From Diphasiastrum complanatum (Eukaryota > Streptophyta > Lycopodiopsida > Lycopodiales > Lycopodiaceae): a stretch of 64,000 nucleotides of DNA. Of this stretch, positions 19,571 to 29,699 are shown in pieces. The translations under genes were made by a program, and so were the position numbers. The stretch's first letter is position 1. Every line of letters begins with the position of its first letter. The notes beneath the pieces were generated by a model, which saw nothing but the letters and a program-made list of their open reading frames with translations, did not search any database and had not been told where the DNA came from. The stretch covers positions 100,902,433 through 100,966,432 of the forward strand of contig CM055092.1 in NCBI GenBank assembly GCA_029204225.1, written 5' to 3'.

Positions 19571-20400
19571 CTGCACTTACATTGACGGCTGGTTTCAATT
19601 GCATCATGCATACAAATTGTAAATGGTTTTCCATCAAATGCAATCAAATTGTGACTTGCCACATAATGGCATCTATAAAGAGACTGACAAGAAGGTCCAT
19701 CATATGCAACATTATTGAAGTGCAAAAAAGACAACTTCATTGTTATGAAATGAATCACATATATTGATATCAATGAAGAACAACGGCTATAGCCCTACAA
19801 GCAGTAGCCAAGCATAGACAAGATCTCCCACGAAGAGCCCAAGCAATACCTGTTAGAAGAGAAGCAATCCAATAATCTACCTAATGACTAAATGATAGCC
19901 CTATATATATTATATACTATCTAGAAACCTTCTAGTGGTTAGGGCAGATTAGGGTACTTGGGGCCTATAGGAAATGCCCTTAATGGAAACTAGCCCAAGG
20001 CCTTAAGGTATGCTGATTAGAGCAACTAGCGATTAGGGTTAGGGGAGGAGGATGAGTCCATAACACTCCTTGCATTACAAAATATTGCCCTCAATTTTGG
20101 GCTCAAAAAAAATACTAAACCCTAAAACCTAGAAGAAAGGCCCCAAATAATCGGTGTGGAAATACCCAATTGTGAACAAATGGGAAAATAGAACTATCAA
20201 AAGATGCATGCACCAATGGAGATATTGAAGGAAAGAACATAAGTCATCACAACAAGTATTGCAAAAGCAAAACACAAAATCCACAAAGCATAATACATCA
20301 ACAATGAATCATGCTATAAATGTACCTCTAATGTAATGGACAACATGATATTATTGAAATGTACGCGTTCTAACTCTAAAATAAAAAGAGATAGTAGCAA
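19571..20400. other. no recognised gene; probable CSK intron
   Basis: AT-rich sequence upstream of the CSK linker exon. A T/A-rich block with AACCCTAAAACC-like words lies at 20100-20140. I see no exon with convincing coding content. Confidence 0.35.
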
Positions 20401-20910
20401 TCTGTATCCATATCGGGCCAAAGGTGCTAGACCTCTTTTTGCTAGCTGGATCTCTGCCAGAACTATTTATTGCTGAGCTGGAATCAAAGAGGTTGTCTAT
20501 TGTTCGTTGTCTGACAGATCCAAACTGCTGTTTCAGACCTGAGATCACTGCTATTAAAATATGTTCGTTGCTGCAGATCTGTCTACTATAGTATCTGATT
20601 GTTGGAGACAGGTTGATCGCTGCTGGATTGGTCACTACTATACATGATTGCTGATCTACAGACCTGCTGACTAATCGATTGATGTCTGTTTGCTGAGACA
20701 GATCTGATCTGTTCACTGAAATCAGATCTGATCTAATTGCTAGACTGTTTTTACTAAGACATGAAGTAGTTTTCTGAAGCAGATCGCTACACTGTCTGAA
20801 AGAAGACCTGGATCTGAGCTGAACCTAGTTTCTGAGACAAAAATAGCTGAAGTTTGGCAATATAATGATTGCTGAAAAATCAGGCTGTTGGAACTGTTAA
20901 ACATAAGTAC

Positions 20911-21400
20911 AATGGCAGGATTGAATGATGTTGTGTTGCCAAAGTCTAGTGGAACGAACTACTCAGGAAGCAACATGATATGGAGAAGAATCAATCAAAA
21001 CGATCAAAAGATGGAAGGAAAGTAGTTCGAAACTGCTTTGTTTGTGGAAAATCAGGGTATTATGCAAAGGAGTGATGGCACAACAAGTTCAAGAAGAAGC
21101 TGAATTTTGCTGAAGAAGAAGAAGCATCTAATGCAAAATTAAGTGCTTTGGTTCTTGAAGACTATGAGTTTGTTTCGGCATCGACATCTTCTGGTGGTGG
21201 TTTCTCGAAGGAAGAAGATTGTTGGTTTATTGATTCACGAGCTTCGAAGCATATGACACCTAGACGAGACTGGCTATCTAATTTTCAAAAATTAGATGAT
21301 AGGTTAAATGTGAAGTAGGGAAATAATTACACATATAATATAAAAGGAGTTGGAGAAGTACAGGTTCAACTACCTTTAGGGAATATTGGAGACATAAAGG
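20911..21400 (+). pseudogene. copia B gag remnant, zinc knuckle and protease
   Basis: The gag opens MAGLNDVVLPKSSGTNYSG at 20911. It then jumps, by a deletion of most of the capsid region, to the zinc knuckle NCFVCGKSGYYAKE at 21035-21072. The knuckle histidine is tyrosine here (TAT), whereas copia A keeps CAT. A TGA at 21073-21075 replaces the final knuckle cysteine, exactly as in copia A. The protease follows in frame to 21318 (DCWFIDSRASKHMTPRRDWL). Its active site reads DSR where A has DSG, so it should be inactive. Confidence 0.8.
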
Positions 21401-21402
21401 AC

Positions 21403-22506
21403 GTGCGTTATGTACTAGGAATCAAGAAAAACTTACTCTCAGTATCAGCTATTGCGAAGCAACACATGGTGGTGCAGTTTGATGAAGAGCGGTGTCTCAT
21501 CAAGAGGAAGGATAATGAAGTAGTAGCTGAGGGCATACTTGCAGTACGATTGTACAAACTTCAGGCTCAGGTGGTGGATCATCATGTAAGTGCTGCGGAT
21601 ATTCGATCAGTGAGTAAGTTATGGCACGAAAGGTTCGGACATCTGAAATACAAAAGTCTACAAGTCTTGAGGAAGTACAACATGGTTACAAGTTTACCTC
21701 AAGTTGTTTCTGATCACAAGATTTGTGAAGGCTGTGTCTTAGGCAAGCATGAAATGAAGAAATTTTTGCCCAGTACATTCAAGGCGAAAAATGTTCTAGA
21801 ACTTGTTCATATAGATTTGTGTGGTCCTATGAAAACTCAGTCTTATGGGGGAGCAAGCTACTTCATGGTGTTTGTGGATGACTATTCTAGGAAGACATGG
21901 ATCTATCTTCTCAAGAATACGGGTGAAGTGTTCAAGTATTTCACATGGTTTAAGACACAAGTGGAGAACAAAACATATAGACAAATCAAGATACTCCGCT
22001 TGGACAAACGGGGAGAGTATATTTCTACGGAATTTCAGGTGTTTTGTGAGGATTATCGTATAAAGAGACAATTTGCGAACATGGACATGCCTCAACAAAA
22101 TGGAGCTGCGGAAAGAAAGAACCGGTCTATAGTGGAAACTGCGAGGAGTATGCCCAAGAGTAAGAATCTTCCAAATATGTTTTGGGGTGAAGTAGTTAAG
22201 ACGACAATTTATCTTTTGAATTGAAGTCCTACAAAGGTTGTAGAGAATCAGACTCCAGAGGAAGCTTACACAGGTCAAAAACCAGATGTAAGTCATTTGA
22301 GAGTGTTTGGTAGTATTGCTTATGCTCACAAAACTAAAGATTCTAGGAGCAAGTTGGATCCTAAGGCGACCAAGTGTTTATTCCTTGGATATGATAGTCA
22401 AGAGAAGGGATATAGGTTGGAGGAATCTCTATATTGTGTGACAAGTTATTATAGGAGCCTGAATCGACACATGTATCGCCTACGCCAATTCAAGTACCTA
22501 GAGTGA
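21403..22506 (+). pseudogene. copia B integrase
   Basis: The frame covers the pre-integrase zinc region (LWHERFGHLKYKSLQVLRKY, HKICEGCVLGKH) and the integrase core: LVHIDLCGPMKTQSYGGASY, FVDDYSRKTWIYLLKN, ILRLDKRGEYISTEF, PQQNGAAERKNRSIVETARS. The catalytic D-D-E acids are present (HIDLCGP, RLDKRGEY, IVETAR), although the usual DNGGEY is DKRGEY. A TGA at 22222-22224 follows YLLN where copia families normally have Arg, consistent with CGA to TGA. The frame then continues (SPTKVVENQTPEEAYTGQKP, then LRVFGSIAYAH) to 22506. Integration would be its role. Confidence 0.9.
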
Positions 22507-23893
22507 CCTTGGTTGAGAAAGGAAAGAGGAAGGAGAGATCAAGTATATGGGATGCTTATTCACCTCCTACTTCACGAGGCAGGAAGCATCCTACATCAAA
22601 AGCTAGAAGATTGCCTAGATGGTACTATCAAACTAACGAGGATAGTGTCATTATGGAATAGGGAGAGTCCCATACGCATGGAACTAGGAGATCAACTAGG
22701 CTTGAAAAGCAACATGAAGATCCGGATCAACAAGAGGATCGACAGGAGGATCATCATGAAGATGGGGATGTACATTTTGCATATATGGCCACAATATTGG
22801 AAACCAAGGATCCATCTACTTTCAGAGAGGCTGAAAAAGAGGATATTTGGAGGAAAGCTATGGATGAGGAGTACGACTCAATCATAAAGAACAAGACTTG
22901 GAGAGTTGTTCGATTACCTACAGGTAAAAAGGGCATTGGATGCAAGTGGGTCTATAGAACTACGTACAAATCAGATGGTTCTATAGATAAACATAAGAAA
23001 AAAATGGTGGCAAAAGGTTATGCTCAACAGGAAGGGATTGACTATGAAGAAACTTTGCACCAGTTGCTAAGTCTACTACTATGAGGATGGTTTTATCATT
23101 GACAGCTCAGTTTGGATGGGATATTCAACAAATGGATGTGAAGAGTGCATTCCTAAATGGATTTCTAGAGGAGGAAGTCTACATGGAGCAGCCAGAAGGA
23201 TACATAGTAGCAGGACATGAAGACAAGGTTTGCAAGTTGGAAAAGGCACTATATGGAGGAGTAGTAATTCGGAGCATACACTTTATGTTTTGATCAGGGA
23301 TGGTCATATTGTAATTGTATTGATGTACGTGGATGACCTTGTTATTACATGATCAGATCATAGTATGTATCAAAAAAGATCTCTCATTGGAGTTTGACAT
23401 GAAAGATCTTGGTTCACTACAATATTTTCTTGGTGCTCATGAACTTCTTAAAAAGTTCAGTATGTCAGAGTGCAAGCCTATTTCTATACCGTATGATAGT
23501 GGATGTAAGCTTACTAAAGCTGAGGAGGATCAGGATGTAGATGAGACGTTATGTAGAAAGCTTGTTGGAACATTAAACTATCTAACTACTACGAGACTAG
23601 ATATTGCTTATGCTGTGAATATGGTTAGTCAGTTTATGGCTAAGCCTAAGCAGAGTCATTGGAGAGCTGCTAAGCGGATACTCAGATATATCCAGGGTAA
23701 GATCTACTACAGTTATGTTTTTAGTCTTGATTCTAGTGCTATCTCTTGGGATTCAAAGAAGCAGAGCATACTATCCCATTATCATCTAGAGAGGCAAAAT
23801 ACTAAGCTACTACGAGTGCGGCAAGTGAAGCAATATGGTGATGAAGGATTCTACATGATCTGCATATGGTACAAGATTCACCTACAAAGATGA
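22507..23893 (+). pseudogene. copia B reverse transcriptase and RNase H start, broken
   Basis: Pieces in three frames. A linker is followed by DIWRKAMDEEYDSIIKNKTW, GCKWVYRTTYKSDGSIDKHK and VAKGYAQQEGIDYEET (to 23084). Next come QFGWDIQQMDVKSAFLNGFL and EEEVYMEQPEGY (23081-23260). After a deletion come the catalytic LMYVDDLVIT (about 23318-23350), EFDMKDLGSLQYFLG, KLVGTLNYLTTTRLDIAYAV, MVSQFMAKPKQSHWRAAKRI, and the RNase H start. Two frame changes and at least one deletion separate them. The YVDD active site remains but cannot be read in one frame. Confidence 0.88.
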
Positions 23894-23895
23894 TG

Positions 23896-24960
23896 ACAAT
23901 CCATAATAGCATTAGGATAGCAAGGTGGGTGTGGCTGCTGTGGTTATGTCTGCTGGGTGCTGATGCAATCGCTCACCTGCATCTATCTTTTCTTTGAAGA
24001 TGATGCATATGGAGAAGAGCTCATATCGCCTGCATCTCTGTTCTTTAATGATGTTGTTGAAGAATATGGAGAATAGCATATACCAACAATGCCCAAAGTG
24101 CTGAGCTTCTTTTTGTTAGTCTGGCAGGCAATTTCAGAAGCAATAATTTCAAGCAAATTCAATATTTGACTTTTTATCACAATTCAATTCTTAAGAGATG
24201 AATAGTTAATAAAAAGTTCGCACATAGTACATGAAAAGTTTAATGGAATGTGGAGGTGAACAATCAAACGACGTGCGAGCTGCCACATAAAACATGCACA
24301 TCTTGCCCGATGTGCATCAATAATGTGGCGACTCGTTATTGGTTGTGGCCAATGGGAGGGCCATTACCATAAATAATCAGAGACTCGGTTAGAGAGTGGC
24401 GGAGTCCACGAGTTGCCTAACGACTCGATTATTTATGGTAATGAAGGGCGAATACTTAAAGGTGCCAACCATTAGTTAGCTGATGAATGTAGTGACCCAC
24501 AAACCCCATTATCTTTAATGGGTTTCAATTAATTAATTGTTATCACTAACAGTTGTAGTGTAATAGTGGTAGCTATTTAAATGGACCAAATGAAGGCCTT
24601 TAACTAATGGGTGGCACTTTTTGTACATTTTTCTTGAATAATTTGGAGGTTGACTCATAAAAAAACATGATTTTGGGCTGAAATTAGGTTGTTTACAAAT
24701 AATAAAAGATTATATTTTTTCATGTCAAAGTCCCAAAACAAATGTTATTGCATTTACTTTGTATTAGTAGCATGTTGGCATGTGGCACCCAAATAAGCTA
24801 TAGCTCTAAACCAGCATTTTGTCTCGTATAACGAGACCATCACATCAAGTAAGCTATTATGTGGCCTTATAGGTGTTGGATTTCTATCCTCTCCTAATCT
24901 CTCAACTGATCTAGATCCATTCATTTGCTATAAATACTTGTATAGTCGCATACTCTGCAA
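23896..24960. other. non-coding, contains a hairpin
   Basis: No gene recognised. An inverted repeat at 24362-24378 and 24437-24453 (CATTACCATAAATAATC and its complement, 58-base loop) could fold into a hairpin; the loop holds further GACTCG/CGAGTC-type complementarity. Confidence 0.5.
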
Positions 24961-24989
24961 AAATACATGTGTTTTCGAACAGTCTGCAA

Positions 24990-26222
24990 AAATACACAAA
25001 AATGGCAAATAGGTATCAGCTCGACAAACCTCGAATCAACAATCGTCGAATCTGCTTCAATCGACATCTATCGAACTCGTCGAAGGCACTCGAATCGACA
25101 GTTGTTGACCCTATTCGAATTGACAATTGTCGAGCCTATTGTCGAAGTTGTTATTGAGTCCACTATCAACTATAGATTTGATTGTTGACTGTCGATTCGA
25201 CCATCTATCTTCACGACTCCAAGATTTTCTCAGAATCTCCAACAGAACATTGTATTGCTACCATGTACAAATATTCAATAGCACATTAGTATAAAAGTTA
25301 ATCAATCAATCTATGAATCGATCAAACATTCAATCAGAGCGCAACTACTTGATCTTTTGAAGATCACACATCCGAATGCACTCAGACTGTACACACGCTT
25401 TCGACTTAATCGAATCGTTTCAATAAACAGAGTCATGTCAATGTCGTGTCGATTTCTTTTCGTCAGTTTTGTCTAATTCATTACATGTAGATAGCATAAT
25501 TCGTAGATTGAATTGTCATTGTGACTTATTGTAAATGTTGATTGTAATGCTCTAGAACCAACTTGCTTGATTTATTCACGTTTTCAAGGTATTCAATGAA
25601 ATCGTTCATATTAATCATTGCAATTTCAAAGCTCTGATCAAGTAGAGCTATCATCAACTTATTAACAGTCATTCTTGTAGTTGTACTACTATCATGTATA
25701 AATATTCAATAGCACACCAGTATAAAGGTTCCTCAATCAATCTATGAATCGATCAAACATCCAAATATAGCGCAACTATTCAATCTTTCTCTATGTTTTC
25801 AGAGTATTGTTTCAAGAAGATCATGCATCTGAATGCACTCAGTATGTACACACACTTTCGACTTAATTGAATCATTTTCAGTAAAGAGAGTCGTGTCTAT
25901 GTCATGTCGATTGTTTTATCTTCAGTTTTGTCTGATTCATTGCAGGCAGACAATATGATTCATGGGTTGTATTGTTCTTGTGACTTACAATTAATGTTGA
26001 TTGTAATGCTCTAGCATCTACTTGCCTAATGTTTCCGCATCTTTAACGATTTTGTGTGTCTCTGGAATCGATTGCATCGATCCTTGCGACTTCGATGCTC
26101 GGATCAAGTAGATCTATCATCGACTTATTGACAGTAGCTCAAATCTGATATACGTAGATTCATGCACTAAGGAATCCTTCCACTGATTCCCGACATGGTC
26201 CTTATTTTATTTGATACTGACA
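24990..26222 (+). repeat. copia J 5' LTR with internal tandem duplication
   Basis: This region matches 27640-28060 (the 3' copy) in long stretches: GACAATTGTCGA-like words, CTATCAACTAT.GATTTGA, AATCTCCAACAGAACA, TTGCTACCATGTA.AAATATTCAAT, AGCACATCAGTATAAAGGTT. Within it, about 25250-25680 is repeated, diverged, at about 25680-26110. It ends at GATACTGACA (26222) just before a primer-binding-like TGGTATCACAG (26223-26233). The outer start is uncertain. Confidence 0.65.
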
Positions 26223-26390
26223 TGGTATCACAGTATATGTTAGAGAATACTATCATATGTTATCTAAGCGATCAGTCTAATAGAACGTATAGTGTCAGAA
26301 CTTTCACGTTTCGATACAAAGTAGACATTTATTGAACTGTTTTGAAGTCACACAATCTACTATCTACATACATCCATCTCAAATTTTCCA

Positions 26391-27190
26391 ATGGATTCGC
26401 AATTGAGTCTGGTCTAATGGTAGACAAGCTACATGGAACAAATTACCATCTATGGAAATTCAAGATGAAAGAAGTACTAATGGCCAAAAAAACTCAAAGA
26501 ATTAGTTTCAAGTCTCGAACTAATTCCCATTGTCGATGAGCAAACCATTTCCAAATGGAAGCTTGGGGATGGTAAGGCTTTTGCCTTAATCACTCTCAGT
26601 ATTTCAAACACACAGATTGGCCATATTGGACAAGCCCAAACTTCGAAAGAGGCTTGGGACATTTTGAGCACACTCTAAGAAGTGAGAGATGTCACTTCAA
26701 AACTGCATCTCAGAAATAAATTCTTTTCACTCAGCATGTCAGAAAGTGATTCTATTCATAATCACATAAATTAATTCAAGACTCTATTAGAGCAGATGGC
26801 GGTAATGGGTTCAGTGATTGAAGATTCAGATGTTGTCATGACCTTATTGTCTAGCTTGCCATCCTCCTATGAAGATTGGGTGATGATGATTTTGACTCAC
26901 TCATAAATGACTTTGTCCATAGTTGTAACTATGTTACTGTAGGAGGAGATTCAAAGGAATGGTGCATCCTTGTCCTCCATTGAAGACTCATAGGCCCTAT
27001 ACACCAAGAAGGACTCAACAAATCAACAGAAGAAAAAGAATAAGACAAAAAATACTACAAAAGGACAAACCACGAGATCTGGGACTTTCAAATACTAAAG
27101 TTCAACAATAATAACAAGAAACAATTGGATCAACAGGCCAATGCAACTATCGACTCGAAGCATAATGTAGCATAATGCCTTCATGGTGAA
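26391..27190 (+). pseudogene. copia J gag, heavily decayed
   Basis: Across several frame changes it reads a UBN2-type gag: LVVDKLHGTNYHLWKFKMKE (26415-26480), ISKWKLGDGKAFALITLSIS, TSKEAWDILSTL, VTSKLHLRNKFFSLSMSESD, MGSVIEDSDVVMTLLSSLPS, SYEDWVMMILTHS and a lysine-rich tail. Four or more stops interrupt it. Position after the LTR and primer-binding site and before a protease is as expected. No zinc knuckle is obvious. Confidence 0.75.
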
Positions 27191-27480
27191 CCATCGCCAT
27201 GTTGAACAACTTGAGGATGGTTCCTCGATTCTGGAGTGATAGAACACATGACAAGCATCAAGAATACTTCATTGACTATTTAGCCTACATCACCAAGAAA
27301 TTCGTTCACCTTCGAGACAACAATTCACACATGATCGAAGGTGAAGATACTATTAGACTGAGTTTTGAGCATGGGCAATCGAAGCTCATACAAAAAAGTT
27401 TTGGATATCCTAAATTTGATGACAAATTTATTGCCAGTCAGCAGAATGACTGATTTAGGACATAAGGTAGAGTTCGAATC
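27191..27480 (+). pseudogene. copia J protease remnant
   Basis: The retropepsin motif WFLDSGVIEHMTS is read at about 27215-27255. Then, after a frame change, come HQEYFIDYLAYITKKFVHLR, DNNSHMIEGEDTIRLSF and FGYPKFDDKFIASQQND. Copia protease would cleave Gag-Pol. The sequence stops at 27453, about 190 bases before the 3' LTR match, so integrase, RT and RNase H are all missing. Confidence 0.65.
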
Positions 27481-27599
27481 AGATTCATGCAAGATTCTTG
27501 ATAAATGTAAGAGAGTTTTTGAAACATGAAAGGATATCTCTCTAGGCTTACTCATTGTTACTCTACGATTGAATGTGTTTTAAGCAGTTCATTTTTTAT

Positions 27600-28075
27600 G
27601 AATAAAGAATTAATTTGGCATTATAGACTGGCACCTCAACATCTGTCGACAAACTCATTGAAGACACTCGAATTGAGAGTTGTCGACTCTACTGGAATCG
27701 ACAATTGCCTATTGTAGAAGTTGTTATCAAATCCACTATCAACTATCGATTTGACTATTGACTGTCGATTCGAACATCTATTTTCACAACCCTATGATTT
27801 CTGCAGAATCTCCAACAGAACAGATTTTGTCCATTAGTGACTGCTAACAACATGTAGTGCCTTAATCCAAGTTGTAAATCTTATATTAAGCATTCTTGCA
27901 ATTGTATTGCTACCATGTATAAATATTCAATAGCACATCAGTATAAAGGTTAATCGATCAGACATTCAATTAGAGCACAACTATTTGATTTTTCTCTCTA
28001 TATCCAAATTATTGTTTCAAAAAGATAGTGCATCTGAATGCACTCAAACTGTACACACACATTTCTCAAAATCTG
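27600..28075 (+). repeat. copia J 3' LTR
   Basis: Direct repeat of the 25000-25450 region, including the ATTGCTACCATGTATAAATA and CAGTATAAAGGTTAATC words and the CATCTGAATGCACTCA block. The exact ends are not clear and it appears truncated at its 3' side. Confidence 0.6.
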
Positions 28076-28374
28076 AATTTCTTAAGAGAGTGAGAGCAAT
28101 TCAAGAAGTAGAGATATAATTTAATCTGTAATCAACATAGTAGGATCACATCATATAACGCGACACTACTGTGAACCATTTTCAGACATAGAGTGGCAGA
28201 TTAGCCACGACCTAGGAAGTATATGTTGACGTCATGCCATTAGATCAGATCTCTGTACTTCTGGGTACTTGCATGATCTCAGCTGGTACTCTTTGGAGCG
28301 TGAGGGCAAAATAGGTTTCATTTTGCTCGTATCCCTTTCTCTCGTACTAGACCGCAAAGGAATCTCGTTCCCGA

Positions 28375-28475
28375 ATCTTTCGTGTTCGCGAATCGTTCGT
28401 CTTTGTCTCCGTTGACTTTCGTGTTCGCAAACCATTCGTCTTCGTCTCCTTTGACTTTCGTGTTCGCGAAACTCT
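28375..28475. repeat. 36-base tandem repeat
   Basis: About three diverged units with the words TTCGTGTTCGCGAA, TCGTTCGTCTTTGTCTCC and GTTGACTTTCG. The minus-strand open frame through it (EHESQRRRRR...) is a by-product of the repeat. Confidence 0.6.
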
Positions 28476-28572
28476 TCGTGTTTTGTGTCTCCAGATTTCG
28501 AGTTTGCGAACATCTTTGTCAGGTTGAGGGCTGAAAATAACAAGGCTTTGTAGTTAGAAACATTTCGTTTCT

Positions 28573-28926
28573 TCACCTTTCTAATTCATTCAAAACCTCT
28601 TGACTACAAGGTCTACTAGCAGGTATATGGTTTAGTCCCTTGTTAACTTCGTTTCTTATTGACTCTATTTCGATGATGTCAGTGTTGGGAGACACTACAT
28701 GACACAATTTATTATAAATAAATGGGATAAACCTGTGATCTTTGTTACAAATGCAGTCACTATCGTCATTTAGTTTGAAGTTGCAAAATACTTCTTTGGG
28801 TTTATATAGGAATTTCAATATATTGTGGGTAGAACACCACCCAAACATAATGTTATCCCAAATATCCTCCTCAATATTTTGAGTGGGTTTCTTTCCTTGC
28901 CTAACGTAAATCCAAGATCTAGTCAA
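28573..28926 (-). pseudogene. unidentified protein fragment, possibly reverse-transcriptase related
   Basis: A 117-residue minus-strand frame with protein-like content: LTRSWIYVRQGKKPTQNIEE, DIWDNIMFGWCSTHNILKF, then a C-x-C...H pattern (DCICNKDHRFIPFI), KLCHVVSPNTDIIEIESIRN, and EVNKGLNHIPASRP. The order C-x-C, H-V-x-(T/S), a short acidic stretch, then K-G-x-x-x-x-P resembles the region before the RT of some unusual retroelements (Penelope-like elements come to mind). I cannot confirm it. The sequence is cut at about 28940 by the LTR of element L and no RT follows on the other side. Confidence 0.3.
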
Positions 28927-28952
28927 TCTAGCATCAAAGAGACGAAGTTAGT

Positions 28953-29654
28953 TGTCACGCGTAGGTTCGTTCCCATGAGAGCGATAGTTTAGTTCAGATT
29001 TCAACATGAATGGAAGATTCACATCTATCTCTACATCCATTAACCCTACTCTTTAACACTACACATCCCTTAACACTTACAATCCCTTAACACTACACAT
29101 CCACAACAGAGATAGCTTACTGTTTCTCTCTCCCCCTTTCTCTCTCATTAAAAGCATAATAACATACAATCCCAATAACACTCAAATCCAACAATTAGCA
29201 AAATCCAAATAAGCATGAGAGATGGAGGAAAAGTGATAGAAAGCAAGGACATTCATCAATCCATTTCTGAAGAGAACCAATCTGCTTTATTGAAATGAGA
29301 AAATGAACATGAGGAGCAACTCGAGTTAGTCCCTTCTTATAGTAGAGAGGAGGACCCTGGCCTCTGAATCCTATTGGTCCGGTCTTGCCTCTCTTTTTAT
29401 TCAGATTTAGAAAAAAAAAAAGTGTGGGAACCATCAAAATTGGAGGGAAACCCAACTTTATTCACTAACTTGACATTTAGGCCCTGCGACATAAAAAGTC
29501 CCGCAAAAAGGCCTAAAGTCCTTTTATTAACTTTTAACTAATCAATCAAATAACTGTGTGATCATCGGGTTGGACTTACACACGCAGGGTGCCAAATCCC
29601 TCTCACTCATTAACTAGGGTTAGGGTTGCCTTGAGATCCTCAAACCCTCCAACA
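28953..29654 (-). repeat. element L 3' LTR
   Basis: On the minus strand it starts TGTTGGAGGGTTTG after the purine tract and ends CGCGTGACA. Internal signals are CTACTATAAGAAGGG near 29340 and CAATAAAGCAG near 29285. The 3' end position is my best reading; the second LTR is not in the window. Confidence 0.6.
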
Positions 29655-29699
29655 GTATCCCCCACCAAAACTGGTGGCGGTCCCACGACACCTGCAATA

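Larger units (their letters stand above)
20430..23895 (+). mobile_element. Ty1/copia element B (family of A), LTRs not visible
   Basis: Plus-strand copia relic running in order through leader (20430-20910), truncated gag, protease, integrase, broken RT and the start of RNase H. It shares with copia A the gag start, the zinc knuckle, an in-frame TGA after the knuckle and the protease surroundings. It ends at about 23895 without a purine tract or LTR. It lies in the CSK upstream region, opposite to CSK transcription. Confidence 0.88.

Noticed and set aside
21796-22329. A 177-residue minus-strand frame
   Set aside because: Antisense of the copia B integrase core, which has intact catalytic motifs on the plus strand.
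28232-28576. Arginine-rich minus-strand frame (SQRRRRRMVCEHESQRRQRR)
   Set aside because: Produced by a 36-base tandem repeat; no homology or start context.
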